64,000 bases of DNA from Rhododendron vialii (Eukaryota > Streptophyta > Magnoliopsida > Ericales > Ericaceae): contig NC_080566.1 in assembly GCF_030253575.1 (NCBI RefSeq), forward strand, positions 31,469,001 to 31,533,000. The letters run 5' to 3'. The notes beneath the pieces are model-generated. The model had not been told where the DNA came from. It saw only the letters and a program-made list of their open reading frames with translations, and searched no databases. Position numbers and translations under genes: made by a program. Each line of letters starts with the position of its first letter. Position 1 is the stretch's first letter. Of this stretch, positions 12,174 through 22,227 are shown piece after piece.

Positions 12174-14158
12174 CTAATCTACGTCAATCGACTCAGCAGT
12201 TGCTACATCACTTCCTATTATGGCTTTAAATGCTTCTATTTGGGCAGAAAAAAGTGTCTCCCATTCATTGGCCTCCTCCCATCGAAATTTGAACCAATTG
12301 TTGGCAATAGGTGGCACGAGAGAACATGCTTTTAGATCAACCTATCAAAGTAAAAAGACTTTGAAAATCGCACATCAAGGCAATTTGTAGTAATGTTGAA
12401 TTTATGAGAAAGAAAACTATACGGTATGTACCTGTACGAAGTGATCTCCGTTCACGAGTCCAATTCCAAGAACTCTTATTTTGTCTGATGATGGAGGACG
12501 AGAATGGACTGGAAGGAAAGTAAGGCATTGAAGTTGGGATAGGAGGACAACCACCACATTATAAGTAGAAGCTACAACGTGACCCATGTCAGGAAAAATC
12601 ATCCACCTGTCTTCGGGTGCAGTTCCGTCTTCAAAGAATGACAATCTATAACGCAACTTGTTAGCACCTCCGATACTAGTCATCTTTTCGTAATGGTCAT
12701 AATGGAATTCACCTCCAAGAGCAAATCATTTCGGCATGTCTTCCAATTGTGCTCGAATTGGTGCATAAAATAAGCTACCGCTCGGTACCCACAATTTCCA
12801 TCACTTGTCACATCCGTAATAGATTTTACGTGCGGCCGAATTGGTTCCGAAAAGTTATTAAGGTACGGTCCTACAAAGAGGGTTCCAAGAAGTTTTGGCT
12901 TCTTCCGCCTCGGTAACTCCTTTGCCGCCTTGGGGGTTCTCACAACGGCCTTTCCCTTGGGGCTATTATCATCCACCGCCTTGATGCTTTTTTTTATTGT
13001 GGTCTTGTCGGGAGTTTCCACGCCCGCCTTGGCATTCGCCTTGGGTCTTTTTTTCACAGCTGCCTTGGCCTTGGAGGTTTTTTCCTTCACCGACTTAGGA
13101 GTTTCCAAGGATGCCTCAACATACTCAAACTCAGACGGGTTCCTACACATTGACTTATTGATCGAACCGGACTTTCGACCGCCGGTCTGGACCTTCTGTT
13201 GGGGTGAAGACAGGGATATGGTTGATGGATTCAAAATGGGTTTCAAAGTCTTCATCCAATGCATATGGGTCATAGGGTTTTGGCCAACCATTTTGGCCAT
13301 AAAGATATTCCAATCAGCATTCATTAGTTTCAAAATTGCCCCATCATCTTTATGTTTCTCAAACGAAAGCATCTTCCACCAGCAAAACCCGAGGGAAAGC
13401 ACACAACAAGTCACCAAAGTAGGATGTGACCAAAATAAGTCCTTCACACAGTCATTGTCATCTTTCCGATTAAACTCGATGTACCCATATTCTTGTAACT
13501 TAGCCAATAAATATTGCATTTGAGATCTCCCCGCTCGGTCCTTAAACCCATGCTTGTAGAGTGCGTTGTAGATGGTTTTAATTGAACTTACATTGAATTC
13601 ATTCTTGCCCTTTATTAGACTTAGGATCTCTCGCGGTGTAGACAATGACGAAACACACATATCCACCAACATATTCGACTGCTCCGAAGACAACTTCGCA
13701 GGATAAGCGTGCCCCTCAAGCTATTTCGCAGGAGGATGATTGTGATTGCCGTTGTAGACAGTGACAGTCCAACCTTCCAACCCCTTAACACATCTCAGTT
13801 GAAACGGGCATTCGCATTTCTTAGTTCCTGTGACGCGTGCTATCTTCTTTGCCTTCGCTTCTTTGCCATTCTCCTTCACATTACCTCCTTTGTCCTTTGC
13901 CTTGTTGATAAACGGTCTAAACTTTCCACCCCGTTCACATGCAAACCGCATCCTTGGCCTTCGGTTCTTTGCCATTCTCATTGCCGACTTTATGATAATT
14001 ACAAACCCATTTTCCTTACCGGTAGATGTTATCCAATCTCTCAACATATCTTCAGATGCAAAAACCTACAAACATGATTCAACAAAAATATTTAATAACA
14101 GTAAACAAACAAAACCCAAAGAGCCATTGAATCATCCACCTATTTTGAAAACACTCAC

Positions 14159-14299
14159 ATTCTCCGTTGTAAACTCTCGTGTCAAATCATATAGGGCCAT
14201 TGGACCTATGTGGCTGCCATGCGCACTCACATTCTCCGTCGTACACTCCGGTGCTATGGTCACTGTACCTATATGGCTGCCGTGCGTTGAAGCATCACC
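14159..14299 (-). other. Possible extra transposase exon with 72-bp in-frame duplication
   Basis: The minus strand reads openly through two related segments, each with HGSHIG and ending TTENV; the second copy starts 72 bp (24 codons) from the first. A donor-like GTGAGTG follows each TTEN, at 14158 and 14230. A phase-compatible acceptor is not clear, so splicing into the gene is unproven. Confidence 0.35.
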
Positions 14300-14369
14300 T
14301 TGAAGAAAGTATCAAAAATTCAAAAGTCTATTAAAACAAGTTTTATACCTCTCTGGATCTGTTTTGGTA

Positions 14370-15305
14370 AGTGAATGTCAAAAATATATAGAATTCGGTA
14401 TATAACTATTGAACATAAGTATCACTTTCGGTAACCACATGTCAAAAATATATACAAAATTCGGTAACCAATTGCCGAAGTATGCGAAAATTATACATAA
14501 CATTTCAGAAAGTAGCTATTGAAAATAAGATTATATTTCGGTAACTATACATAAAAAATATGTTCCAACTTTGGTAACCAACTGCCGAACTATGCATAAG
14601 AAAATTATACATAACATTTCGGCAAGTAGCTGTTGAAAATAAGATTATATTTTGGTAACTACACGTCAAAAATATGTTCCAACTTCGGTAACCAACTGCC
14701 GAACTATGTATAGGAAAATTATAACATAACATTTTGGTAAGTAGCTATTGAAAATAGGATTATACTTCGGTAGTTACACGTCGAAAATATGTTCAAATTT
14801 CGGTAACCAACTGCCGAACTATATAGAAAATTTTTACATAACATTTCGGTGACTACACGTCGAAAACATGTTCAAACTTCGGTAACCAACTACCGAACTA
14901 TGTCTATAAAAATTATACATAGCTATTGAAAATAAGATTATATTTCGGTAACTACACGTCGAAAATATATTCAAACTTCAGTAAACAACTGCCGAACTAT
15001 CTATATAGGGAAAATCATGCATACATTTCGGTAAATTGTTGTTGAAGAAAAGATTATATTTCGGTAAATACATATCGAAAATATGTTCAAACTTCGGTAA
15101 AGAACTGCTAAACTTATAGGAAAATCATACATACATTTCGGTAATTAGCTGTTGAAAAAAAGATTATATTTCGGTAACTACATGTCGAAAATGCATACAA
15201 CAAAAACAAGAAACATATATTTCGGTAATTAGATGCTGAAAATGTATCTCAATTTCGGTAACTAGCTGTCGAATATGGTAATATTTTACAGTGGTTAGCT
15301 ACCAA
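14370..15305. repeat. TTTCGGTAACTA-type repeat array in transposase intron 1
   Basis: At least a dozen copies of TTCGGTAACTACACGTCGAAA-like cores (key parts TTCGGTAACTA and GTCGAAAAT) and CTTCGGTAACCAACTGCCGAA-like partners (CGGTAACC, TGCCGAA) occur. They form higher-order units of roughly 110-125 bp that also contain AAATTATACATAACATTTCGG. The array fills the intron between the first exon and the FAR1 exon. The same repeats lie in the matching place in both deletion derivatives (16.55-16.92 and 17.69-18.03 kb). Confidence 0.85.
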
Positions 15306-15699
15306 AATTACTTACTTTATTCTGTTCATTCTGTTTGAACCAGAAACATCGACAAAACCCTTCAAAAACTGGGTTTACAAAACCCAGACGCCACAACAAC
15401 AAAACAGAGGCATTGTAAACGAAAAAACTTACCTCCTCACGCGGCTTCCAAGATACAATGTCCATCACAATATCTTTCTTCTCCTCTGCCATCATATGGT
15501 TGCCTATAGAATTTGATTCAATTTCAAAATCCAATCCTACAAGTGGATCAAAAAATGGATCAATGAAAGGACTTGAACCTTCCATTGATACAATATTTGG
15601 TCTTTGCTCCTCCTCCATTGAAAAATTTGAGAGAGAGGAAAAAAGAGAATGATGATTTAGAGAGGCGAGAGAAGAGAAGATGAACTTGTACAAAGCCGA

Positions 15700-15945
15700 G
15701 AATGAAGAACTGGAGGTTTGTGTGTGTTTTTTTTATTTTCAAACGTGAATGATGATTTTGGGGAGATTTTGATGGGAATGGGGTAGTTGATAATTTAGGG
15801 ATTTTGGTTATAAGGGCATATAGGTCATTTCATGTATAGGTATAAGGGTAAGTAGGTCATTTTACATTAGGGGGTCATGTTGTAATTACTTGCAAATTTT
15901 TAACGGGCTCCGGGAGGAAATAGAGGGCTGCGAATAGCGGCCCCC
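15700..15945 (-). repeat. Right terminal inverted repeat (transposase side) and leader
   Basis: Reading leftward from 15945, the arm contains GGGCTGCGAATAGCGG, AATTACAACATGACCCC and ACCTACTTACCCTTATACC. It repeats in inverted orientation at 15.95-16.1 and 17.3-17.46 kb as the left ends of the derivatives. The transposase first exon starts just inside it, so this arm probably carries the transposase promoter. Confidence 0.75.
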
Positions 15946-16242
15946 TTTTCTCCCTTAGCCTGTTAATTTTTTTTAACTAATTACAACATGATCCCCTAAT
16001 GCAAAATGACCTACTTACCCTTATACCTATACGTGAAATAACCTACATGCCCTTATGACCAAAACCCTAAATTATCTTCTTCCCCCTTTCCCTCAAAAAT
16101 CATCATTCACGTTTAGAAAAACACACACACACACACACCCACACCAGGCAACTGTTCATCTTCTCCTCTCCTCTCTCTCTCTCTGAAGCTCTCTTTCTTA
16201 TTCATCTTCATCCTCTCTTTTCTCCTATCTTTCAAATTTTTC

Positions 16243-16434
16243 GATGGAGGAGGAGCAATGGCCAAATATTGTATCAATGGAAGGTTCAAGCCCTTCCATT
16301 GATCTATTTTTTGACCCACTTGTAGGTTTGGATTTTGAAATTGAAATTGAATCAAATTCTATTGGCAACTATATGATGGAAAATGAGAAGAAAGATACTA
16401 TGATGGACATTGTATCTTGAAAGTCGCATGAGGA
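16243..16434 (+). pseudogene. Copy of transposase exon 1 in derivative 1
   Basis: The plus strand reads MEEEQWPNIVSMEGSSPSID and continues in parallel with the main element's first exon to MMDIVS. It then has TGA where the intact copy has TGG (Trp), followed by HEEV and a GT donor context. It is a relic of the first exon with no downstream exons. Confidence 0.75.
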
Positions 16435-16549
16435 GGTTAAGTTTTTCCATTTACAATGGCCTCTACTTTGTTGTTGTGGCGTTTGGGTTTACAAAATCCA
16501 ATTTTTCGATGTGTCTGGTCCGAATAGAATAAAGTAAATAATTTCAGTA

Positions 16550-16915
16550 GCTAACGACTGTAAAATATTACCATACTCGACAATTAGTTACCGAAATTGA
16601 GATACATTTCAACATCCAATTACCGAAAAATATGTTTATTGTTTTTGTTGTATGGATTTCCGACATGTAGTTACCGAAATATAATCTTGTTTTCAACAGC
16701 TATTTATCGAAATGTATGTATGATTTTCGTATATAGTAGTTCGGCAGTTGTTTACCGAAGGTTGAACATATTTTTGACATATAGTTACCGAAATATAATC
16801 TTGTTTTCAACAGCTATTTACCGAAATGTTATGTATGATTTTCGTATATATAGTTTGGCAGTTGGTTACCGAATTTTGTACATATTTTTGACATGTTGTT
16901 TCCGAAAGTGATCTA
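16550..16915. repeat. GTTACCGAAA repeat array in derivative 1
   Basis: Repeats of GTAGTTACCGAAATATAAT and CAGCTATTTACCGAAATG, homologous to the intron array at 14.37-15.3 kb in the opposite orientation. Confidence 0.8.
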
Positions 16916-17291
16916 ATTGCTGTTATTGTATATATACATACATGTATGTATATACTCACAGAGAGAGAGACTGATGAACACACACATAGAGGGTGAGAGA
17001 GAGAAAACGACACCTTGAAGAGAGGCGATGGTGCTCCGGCTGGAGTGGCGGTGGTGCAGTGGTGGCTATGGAGGTGGAGGTGGTGGCTATGGGGGTGGGA
17101 GACGGTAATGAGGCGTGGGGGGCTTAGGGTGTGAGTTAAAGTGTAATTTTTGAGAGGGGAATGGTATAATGGGAAGATCAGGTACCTTTAATGGGTTATA
17201 TGGAGAAATTTTTTATTTTTTAAATATTGAAAATGGGCTAGGTGAAGAAGTGGGTTAAGGGAGAAAATAGAGGGCTGCGAAAAAGATTTTA

Positions 17292-18101
17292 GGGGCGACT
17301 ATTCGCAGCCCCGTATTTTCTCCCTTAGTCCGTTAAAAATTTTCAACTAATTACAACATCACTCCCTAATGCAAAATGACCTACTTACCCTTATACCTAT
17401 ACATGAAATGACCTATATGCCCTTATGAACAAAATCCCTAAATTATCTTCTTCCCCCTTCCCCTTAAATCATCATTCACGTTTTTTTATAAAAAAAAACA
17501 CACACCAGGCGATTTCCCCCTGTTCTTCATCTTCTCTTCTCCTGTTCTTCTCTTCTCCTCCCCCTGTTCTTCATCATTCTTCTTTCTTTGTTGTTGTGGC
17601 GTTTGGATTTACAAAACCCAATTTTTCGATGTGTTTGGTACGAATAGAAAAAAGTAAGTAATTTCAGTAGCTAACCACTATAAAATATTACCATACTCGA
17701 CAGTTAGTTACCGAAATTGTTATACATTTTCAGCATCCAATTATCGAAATATATGTTTCTTGTTTTTGTTGTATGCATTTTCGACATGTAGTTACCGAAA
17801 TATAATCTTGTTTTCAATAGCTATTTACCGAAATGTATGTATGATTTTCGTATATAGTAGTTCGACAGTTGTTTACTGAAGCTTAAACATATTTTTGACA
17901 TGTAGTTACCGAAATATAATCTTGTTTTCAACAGCTATTTACCGAAATGTTATGTATGATTTTCGGATATATAGTTTGATAGTTGGTTACCGAATTTTGT
18001 ACGTATTTTCGATATGTTGTCACCGAAAGTGATCTAATTGTTGTTATTGTATATATATATACATACATGTATGTATATACTCACAAAGAGAGAGATTGAC
18101 G

Positions 18102-18149
<48 letters not shown>

Positions 18150-18380
18150 CATGTTGAAGAGAGGCAGTGGTGTTCTGGCAGGAGAGGCAGTGGTGGCTAT
18201 GGAGGTGCAGATGGTGGCTGTGGGTAGGATGAGAGTTAAAGTGTAATTTTTGAGAGGGGAAGGGTATAATGGGAAGATCAGGTATATTAAGTGGGTTATA
18301 TCAAGAATTTTTTTTTTTAAATATTAAAAATGGACTATGTGAAGTAGTGGGCTTTGGAAAAAAATATTCGCAGCCCCCTA
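17292..18380. mobile_element. Deletion derivative 2 of the Mutator-like element
   Basis: It starts GGGGCGACTATTCGCAGCC and ends ATATTCGCAGCCCCCTA, with a transposase-side left arm and PMD-side right arm, like derivative 1. It is shorter, having lost most of the first transposase exon. It keeps the TTACCGAAA array (17.69-18.03 kb), the ATACATGTAT palindrome and a long GA run (about 18102-18145). Confidence 0.75.
18102..18145 (+). repeat. GA microsatellite
   Basis: A run of about 20 GA dinucleotides inside derivative 2, equivalent to the CT run in the left TIR of the main element. Confidence 0.9.
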
Positions 18381-18492
18381 GATTTTGGTGGATGCGTTTT
18401 GAGAAAATTGAGAGTAAACTAGGTGCATGCCGACGTGCAAAGCACATCATTCATGCCCGTTGTATAGATGCGTTTTGGATTTTCTTTCAATT

Positions 18493-18612
18493 ATGGCTCT
18501 TGTTGATCATAGCAAAGGTTATATGGATAAGTTTGATCAAGTGTATCATCAGAAGTTCCTAGTTGTAGAAGTTATGGTCCAGATAAGCTTTTGCCTTGAA
18601 CAAAAGGTGTGA
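18493..18612 (+). pseudogene. Unidentified exon-like fragment
   Basis: The plus strand reads MALVDHSKGYMDKFDQVYHQ and ends EQK before GTGTGA, which could be a donor. Family not recognised. It is probably a captured fragment in the possible Helitron. Confidence 0.25.
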
Positions 18613-18749
18613 AGTTATTCAGCTAATTGCATGACTTTGACTACAGGGTTTTTTTTATACAATTGCCAAAGGATTAATATCCCAATCCTGCGCCAGAATG
18701 GAAGCACCACTAACAGCAGAGTAAACAGCAAGGGTTGTAGTACGCAAGA

Positions 18750-19091
18750 CCCATTCCAAAGCCTGTTAAAGAGGCAGTTTCTCAAGATAGAGACCCTGAA
18801 GCACCCATAGCACGGGAAGCATTCGAGCAAGCAGCTCCGGGTTCTTTCATTAGAGATTTTGGTAAAGCCACAAAGGTGAAGGCAGAGTCGATTGACCACT
18901 TTGAAGTAGTAACCTCCCTCCCAGGTCGAATGCTAGTACCAGCAATTCAAGATCGCGATGCAGAGCTTCTAGATGCATATCTCTATGTTACTTCCGCTGA
19001 GTCTATTTCCGTTTCTGGTTTTTATGCTTCTCGATCTCAATCTATATGTTCCGCTACTGGATATGCACCTGGAATTGGATCTGGAATGTAG
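18750..19091 (+). pseudogene. Unidentified gene fragment with ordinary protein composition
   Basis: After an AG at about 18749 the plus strand is open for over 110 codons to TAG at 19089-19091. It includes PIPKPVKEAVSQDRDPEAPI, SIDHFEVVTSLPGRMLVP and ATGYAPGIGSGM. Composition suggests true coding origin. I do not recognise the family, and no promoter or upstream exon is linked to it. The opposite strand at 18780-18690 also reads as an exon (ALEWVLRTTTLAVYSAV to a TAA), so the coding strand is not certain. Confidence 0.35.
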
Positions 19092-21076
19092 CATGTATTG
19101 ATTTTAAAGAAAAGAATCAAAATTTGGGGTAAATTATCAGACAATAATATGATAGAAGAATAATTGATCGCTGTTAGCTAAATTAGGAGTACTTAGGAAG
19201 TAGCTTAGACCAAAAGCACAGAATGAAGTAAAATAGTACAAAAGGCCAACACACTTGAACATATATTAATATAGTTCTACCAAAATAGTACAGTTTTGCT
19301 AGATACATCTGCATAAGTTTTCATTTGTAGTTCTAAATTTTAGTCTTTGTAGTACATTGTTCACTGTGCTACCCCCTTGTTTCTTACTAAATGTACATGT
19401 ATCCTATGTCCTTGCAAGACTCGAAATGTCGTGATTTTGCTCCAAACAGTGATCATCTTTTTCTGAAAACTATGCAAAAAAAAATGAGCCAAAGACTCTG
19501 ATTCACATGTAGGGGTTGAGGCTCAGATCTACTTGAATCAGGCCAAGGACTCTGACTCTCAAGGCTGCAAAAACTATTGTGGGGTAACTATGGTCTTAAA
19601 GTTCCAAAGCATGCAAATAGCAAATTCACATTAAAATGCAACATTCTATTTATGCTTTACCTTGCACAAATAGGTATGGGTATAACTTCTATGCTAGGTC
19701 TTTGTAGTTTTACTTCAACTGGAGCCATTGAAACAACAGAACAACAACGAATTCCAATTAAATTTTAATTTAGGGTCACTCAATTTCAATATGGTGTGCA
19801 GTTGTTTTTCCAGTTAGACCACATACAACTGTAATTCTAGGAAAAACCATACAATTACAGATCATCGTTCGACAATTTTACCATCCTTTTAGAAGAACAT
19901 CACTAATAAACTGCGTAATCTTCCCCATAAAACCGATCATTGCTATAAGCAATTTAAGTTCATTTACTAAACTAAACTTATAGTGCTATTCATATGTGCA
20001 CGGTTGACAACACTACAGGTACCTGGAAGGTAGGAAATAGTATTCATTCAGTGTATTCAAGCACTATAATATCTGTGAATGCATAGATTTCTCATTCTAG
20101 AATGGAGTTTTAATTCCACAGTTCAATCTTCCAATTAATTCTATTGATCACTACACAATGAACACATCTTTCAAAGAAAAAGAAAGAAATAGACAAGACA
20201 AAGATTAGCCCGACTAATGAGTAAAACTTTTTTAAAAAAAAGGCCCATTGGAAGTTGTTATATCAATGTGTCCCTAGAAAATGAGCCATTGTTGGCTTCA
20301 CACTTCCTTGAGAAACTGGTACATCAACAGAGATACAATCCAAAATTGACAATGCAGTACAAAAAATCCATCTTTGCAAGGAAAATTCCGTTACCAATCA
20401 CATTATAAGAATTTAAATTCAACCAAAAGATATATACCAAGTAAAATTTCGTAAAACCAGTCAAAAGCAAGCCTCTCCTACTCCAAATTCCCAGAAGGAA
20501 TTAGGGAATACTCGCTTACGATCAGCCACACCAAAAAACGGATGGATCTAATAACGACAACTCCTGAGTTCCTAATCAGCCTTGCAAAAGGAATGATACC
20601 GGTGAGAATGTATTGAACTAATAAGGGATAATCAACACCATCAACAATTCCTACCAAGTAACCCAACAAAATGCGATTATGTACAAATACGGCTAATAAC
20701 TTTTTAATCTGCCTAGTGATTCATACTAACCAGGATTCCAAAAAACACTTAATAAAGACCATGGCTAATATCCAAAGCTTGAAAAAGCGAACATAAAACA
20801 TATCCGAAATCTTTCCAATAAACTTTGGAGCTCCACTTAAGCTTCAGCTTTCAAAATCATCGCAATAAACTACAAAAATCCAACAATCTGAAAATAAAAT
20901 CAAAGTACTAAAAGAATGGAACAAAATGCATGAAAAATAGGAACTTAAAAGAACAAGAAGAGAGTATAAAATTAACTTATGATTAGGTGCAAATCTCCAT
21001 TTCAATTCTTTATCCAATCGTAACAATGCAAGCTTTCCTGTTTCCTTAACTACGTAAATCTCAGTAGAAATCTTAC
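19092..21076. other. Non-coding interior of the possible Helitron
   Basis: AT-rich sequence with no convincing exon. Short frames near 20.22-20.40 and 20.48-20.67 kb are unsupported. It may be introns of captured genes. Confidence 0.35.
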
Positions 21077-21120
21077 AGATTCAGACATAGGCTTCCACTT
21101 CTCTCCACCTGCTTTGCCAA
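21077..21120 (-). pseudogene. Single HMG-box (HMGB-like) exon fragment
   Basis: On the minus strand an AG acceptor precedes 44 nt encoding (V)GKAGGEKWKPMSES, followed by a GTAAGA donor. This matches the conserved middle of the HMG box in plant HMGB proteins (GKAAGEKWKSMSE-type). Neighbouring HMGB exons were not found on either side, so it is an isolated captured exon. Confidence 0.5.
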
Positions 21121-21834
21121 CTTGGAATTCACAGATGTCACTAATTTGGTAATAGGGAAAACTAAACTTCCATTTGGTTGGTAAGAAATTAAAGCAAAAT
21201 AGTTCTGATTTCTACATATCTAATGTTAGTTTTTTAGCAGCTGGATTGAAGTAAACTCACTCTTCATTTACACAAAAAACAAATTATCAGTCAAAATACC
21301 AATTCAAGAATTGAGCTCTATTCCCCATATTAGAGTAAATATAAGTCCAGCAAGTTTAATCACATCACTACATATTGGAAGCTGAAATTTGGGTGTTATG
21401 GCACTTGAAAAATAGAATGGTAGTTCCATGAAAACTATTTGTACATCAGAGAGTATTCGTAACAAATTTTGAAAAAAGGTGAGGATATACATGCGGAGCA
21501 GATTCGATCTGATTTTACTATATTCTTGTTTCTATGAATTGCATGCACAATATACCTGAAATTCTGGTTGATTGGGTGCAGATCTTGGAAGTGGTGGTAA
21601 GTTGGAGCTTCAAAAATCTGTAAGGAGTAAGGAAAACCCTAAAATTTCTAATATGTGATCAAGTGCTTTGAAATAAAACAACAGGAAACGATTACATAAG
21701 GTTTGATTTTGGAATAGATATGAATTTTTCTAAAGATCGAAGTAGCAATTCCCAGTTCCCACAAAACCCACTCCAAAAAATTCCTACAAAACCCAACAAT
21801 CAGCCAATCGAAACCCACAACGATTAAAAACTTA

Positions 21835-21950
21835 CCCAGCGATGGCAATTTTAGATGACATCTTTGTCGGAGCCGCAGGACCTGGGCTTGCCTTCTCCAG
21901 AGTCAACGAAGACGACGGCGATGCAGTAGTTTGAAGGTGGAGGAACGCCG

Positions 21951-21983
<33 letters not shown>

Positions 21984-22059
21984 ACAAACCCTCGCTCTCT
22001 CTCTTTTCTTGCATCATATCCTCCTCCTCTTTAAGCTCCACCCAAACACAAATATTCAC
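21835..22059 (-). CDS. Possible first exon of an unidentified gene
   Basis: On the minus strand a GA-rich leader is followed by ATG codons and APTKMSSKIAIAG, then a GTAAGT donor at about 21836. A continuous frame also exists from the ATG at 22059. A possible second exon (about 21654-21560, reading LKLQLTTTSKICTQSTRIS in phase) follows. The product is not recognised. It could be a promoter-proximal fragment captured by the surrounding element. Confidence 0.25.
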
Positions 22060-22227
22060 CCCCTATTGCCACGTTACCCAGCAAGCCCCAACAACAAAAC
22101 ACGTAGCCCACTTACTCCAAAAATTGAATTTACAATTTCACCCAATAAGCCAAAAACAAGAAGCCAAAACTACAAAGGGCAAAATCGTCCACCGAGAAAG
22201 TGGCGAGCGAAAGACGTTCTTCTTTAA

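Larger units (their letters stand above)
12174..15618 (-). pseudogene. MULE transposase gene, FAR1-type N-terminus plus OTU domain, broken
   Basis: Exons on the minus strand: 15618-15433 (62 codons, from MEEEQRPNIV), 14065-12432 and 12341-12174 (stop TAG at 12174). The second exon opens with a FAR1-like zinc-binding domain (CERGGKF, KKCECPFQL, YNGNHNHPPAK). It continues into the helical linker and a Lys-rich spacer, then an OTU cysteine protease domain with SDGNCGYRAVA (catalytic Cys) and, further on, GLVNGDHFVQV (catalytic His region). Defects: an in-frame TAG at 13721-13723; the DDE transposase core missing after FWSHPTLV (about 13.4 kb); and a frameshift near 12.68 kb splitting the OTU domain. 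FAR1-like MULE transposases act in the nucleus. The OTU domain's role in such elements is not established. Confidence 0.82.
3685..15945. mobile_element. Main Mutator-like element carrying PMD and FAR1/OTU genes
   Basis: This ~12.3-kb element is bounded by a left end GGGGTGACTATTCGCA and a right end GGGCTGCGAATAGCGG. It contains two convergent genes: a plant mobile domain gene on + (5.6-9.9 kb) and a FAR1-type MULE transposase gene with an OTU domain on - (15.6-12.2 kb). PMD proteins and OTU- or FAR1-bearing MULE transposases are both known from plant transposons. The transposase is broken, so the element would be immobile without help. An extra end-like fragment at 11.46-11.76 kb suggests earlier internal rearrangement. 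Confidence 0.75.
15946..17285. mobile_element. Deletion derivative 1 of the Mutator-like element
   Basis: The left end is of the transposase-side type and the right end of the PMD-side type, so it is oriented opposite to the main element and directly abuts it. Between the ends only the first transposase exon, the TTACCGAAA repeats and a TATATACATACATGTATGTATATA stretch (core ATACATGTAT) remain. Both genes are otherwise absent. It could only move using transposase from elsewhere. Confidence 0.78.
3685..18380. mobile_element. Composite Mutator-like block inserted upstream of mTERF
   Basis: Three elements sharing the end motif CTATTCGCAGCC (or its complement) lie side by side: 3685-15945, ~15946-17285 and ~17292-18380. 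The left flank (TTTGAAGGAATTGACACAAA) and right flank (GATTTTGGTGGATGCG) join to give the uninterrupted sequence still present at about 30790-30825 and 46310-46345, so the whole block entered one site. Outer left and outer right ends are the same TIR type (PMD-gene side) in inverted orientation. Exact target duplication is unclear. Confidence 0.75.
18419..22224 (-). mobile_element. Putative Helitron with gene fragments (right end not fixed)
   Basis: Sister copies read from GAGAAAATTGAGAG directly into the mTERF leader, but here ~4.6 kb intervenes. It begins, after host A at 18418, with CTAGGTGCATGCCGACGTGC; on the minus strand this is a Helitron-like 3' end, a hairpin (ACGTGCAAAGCACAT at 18433-18447) followed by CTAG and a T. 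No RepHel gene is present. The inside holds parts of several unrelated genes on both strands, a known Helitron habit. The 5' TC end was not found, and a TAA-flanked MITE lies at the right margin. Family assignment rests mainly on the 3' end. Confidence 0.4.

Noticed and set aside
12930..13523. 197-codon plus-strand frame
   Set aside because: It is the antisense of the FAR1/OTU gene exon, which has clear domain motifs on the other strand.
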